Source of the DNA: Chloroflexia bacterium
GTDB taxonomy: Bacteria > Chloroflexota > Chloroflexia > QHBQ01 > JADMIH01
Assembly (NCBI GenBank): GCA_025927935.1
Contig: JAICKM010000260.1
Location: 1-8,790, forward strand
DNA length: 8,790 nucleotides
Direction: 5' to 3'
Below, piece by piece: positions 7,809 to 8,790 of this stretch. The position numbers and the translations under genes are program-made. How positions within the stretch are numbered: position 1 is the stretch's first letter; every line of letters begins with the position of its first letter. Under the pieces are notes generated by a model, which was given only the letters and a program-made list of their open reading frames with translations, was not told the DNA's origin and made no database searches.

Positions 7809-7838
7809 TTGACTCTCGACGGGGCCGGATGTTACACT
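7809..7838 (+). promoter_or_regulatory. Candidate promoter of the receiver-kinase gene
   Basis: TTGACT (7809-7814, five of six) is followed after 18 bp by TACACT (7833-7838, four of six). Transcription would start near 7845, leaving a leader of about 100 nt. A second TACACT at 7911-7916 lies just before the alternative ATG at 7924 but lacks a -35. Confidence 0.45.
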
Positions 7839-7944
7839 CAAGAGGGCCGGCGCCCGGATCTACAGCTTTGCAGCACCCCCATTCTCCAACAGGGCGCCCC
7901 GCGGTGCGTCTACACTGCCCATTATGGAGCCAAAGGTTGACAGT

Positions 7945-8790
7945 ATGACCAACGCATCCGGCGCCCTGCTGGTCGTCGATGACGACGAAATGAATCGCCA
8001 GATGCTGGCCCGCCGCCTGGCCCGCCAGGGATTCCGGGTGACGACGGCCCAGAACGGCCGCGAGGCGTTGCAGTTGATCCGCAGCCGGCCCTTCGACCTC
8101 ATGCTGCTGGACGTGATGATGCCCGAACTGAGCGGGCTGGAATTGCTGCGCATTGTCCGCAAGATCCGCTCCATCGCCGAGTTGCCCATTATCATGACCA
8201 CCGCGCTGGACGGCAGCCAGGATATCGTGGACGCGCTGGAGTTCGGGGCGAACGACTATGTGACGAAGCCCTTTGACTTCGCGGTCGTGCTGGCGCGCAT
8301 CCAGGCCCACTTGCAGATCAAGCGGCTGGTCCAACCAGCCGCATCCCCTGTAACGCTGGGCCAACTAAACGGCGGCGTACCGGGCGGGGCGCCCGGCGCT
8401 GTGGTCGCCGGCAAATACCGGATCGACTCGCTGATTGGCGCGGGGTCCGCCGGGACCGTCTACCGGGCCACGCACGTGATCCTGGGCCACCAGGTGGCGG
8501 TCAAGATTCTGCGCACCAACGCCACGACAACGCCGGAGCAACGGGCGCGTTTCCAGCGCGAAGGCGTAGCCGCCTGCCGGATCAAGCACCCCAACGCTGT
8601 CGCCGTGATGGATTTCGGCGTTACCCCCGACGGGATTACCTACCTGGTGATGGAGTTGCTGGAAGGCCACGCACTGGCCGACGAACTAACCGTCGCCGGC
8701 CCGCTGCCGCCCGCGCGCTGCCTGGAGATCGTGCTGCCCCTGTGCGCTGTGCTGGCTGAAGCGCATCGCCTCGGCATCATCCATCGGGAC
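7945..8790 (+). CDS. Response regulator receiver domain fused to Ser/Thr protein kinase (3' end cut by window edge)
   Basis: A sensor kinase would phosphorylate the receiver, which presumably controls the attached Hanks-type kinase. Residues 7-128 form a CheY-like receiver: acidic pocket D12-D14, phospho-acceptor D56 in LMLLDVMMP, T86 and K108 in YVTKPF. A Gly/Pro/Ala linker (about 131-153) follows. The kinase domain starts at about 156 with KYRIDSLIGAGSAGTVYRA, whose Gly-rich loop has G165, G167 and G170. K187 in VAVKIL, the alpha-C glutamate E206 and the hinge-region MELLEG (236-241) follow. The last codon in the window is D282 of the HRD catalytic motif, so the activation loop and any C-terminal sensor or membrane segment are unseen. 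ATG 7945 is preferred because AAAGG (7932-7936) lies 8 nt upstream. ATG 7924 in the same frame has no Shine-Dalgarno but would add seven residues. Confidence 0.93.
   Translation, partial: MTNASGALLVVDDDEMNRQMLARRLARQGFRVTTAQNGREALQLIRSRPFDLMLLDVMMPELSGLELLRIVRKIRSIAELPIIMTTALDGSQDIVDALEFGANDYVTKPFDFAVVLARIQAHLQIKRLVQPAASPVTLGQLNGGVPGGAPGAVVAGKYRIDSLIGAGSAGTVYRATHVILGHQVAVKILRTNATTTPEQRARFQREGVAACRIKHPNAVAVMDFGVTPDGITYLVMELLEGHALADELTVAGPLPPARCLEIVLPLCAVLAEAHRLGIIHRD

Noticed and set aside
5857..7812. Very long open frame (about 650 codons) on the plus strand opposite tig
   Set aside because: It is a mirror of the real trigger factor gene caused by high GC and rare stop codons. Its translation is repetitive in Leu, Arg, Gly and His with no recognisable domain, and tig on the other strand is unambiguous.

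Overview
The window is a GC-rich bacterial chromosomal stretch with seven complete protein genes and two genes cut by the window edges. It carries no RNA gene, insertion sequence, prophage or CRISPR array that I can see. The gene set is the tig-clpP-clpX cluster, a purine phosphoribosyltransferase preceded by a small PD-(D/E)XK-like protein, a CDP-sugar epimerase next to uridine kinase, and a response regulator fused to a Hanks-type kinase. Together with the flavour of the ClpP and HPRT sequences, this suggests a member of the Chloroflexota (Chloroflexia-like). That assignment is inference from protein resemblance, not from a marker gene.

Left part (1-2154, minus strand): a compact operon read right to left. 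It encodes an NAD-dependent epimerase resembling CDP-paratose/tyvelose 2-epimerase, then uridine kinase (ATGA overlap), then a membrane protein resembling COG4280 (2-nt gap, cut by the left edge). A 285-bp divergent intergenic region (2155-2439) carries a strong promoter for the rightward genes and the RBS of the epimerase. It also holds helically phased TGGAT repeats and a doubtful 26-codon micro-ORF.

Middle-left (2440-3515, plus strand): a 162-residue PD-(D/E)XK nuclease-fold-like protein and a hypoxanthine phosphoribosyltransferase overlap by 16 nt and are probably co-transcribed. They converge on clpX, and a clear intrinsic terminator (3549-3576) ends the clpX transcript in the gap.

Middle (3635-7524, minus strand): tig, clpP and clpX in the conserved order. 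Trigger factor shields nascent chains at the ribosome, and ClpXP unfolds and degrades tagged or damaged proteins. Separate promoters are visible upstream of tig and clpP. Stem-loops lie after tig (weak) and after clpP (strong, without a T-run), so the three genes may be transcribed both singly and by read-through. Trigger factor carries an unusual low-complexity acidic tail of about 98 residues.

Right part (7525-8790): a roughly 420-bp divergent spacer with the tig promoter on the minus strand and a candidate plus-strand promoter. It is followed by the start of a gene joining an N-terminal receiver domain to a Ser/Thr protein kinase. The window ends at the Asp codon of the catalytic HRD motif.

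Most of the window is core housekeeping. The least ordinary items are the receiver-kinase fusion, the nuclease-like/HPRT pair, the tailed trigger factor and the variant ClpP active-site segment.
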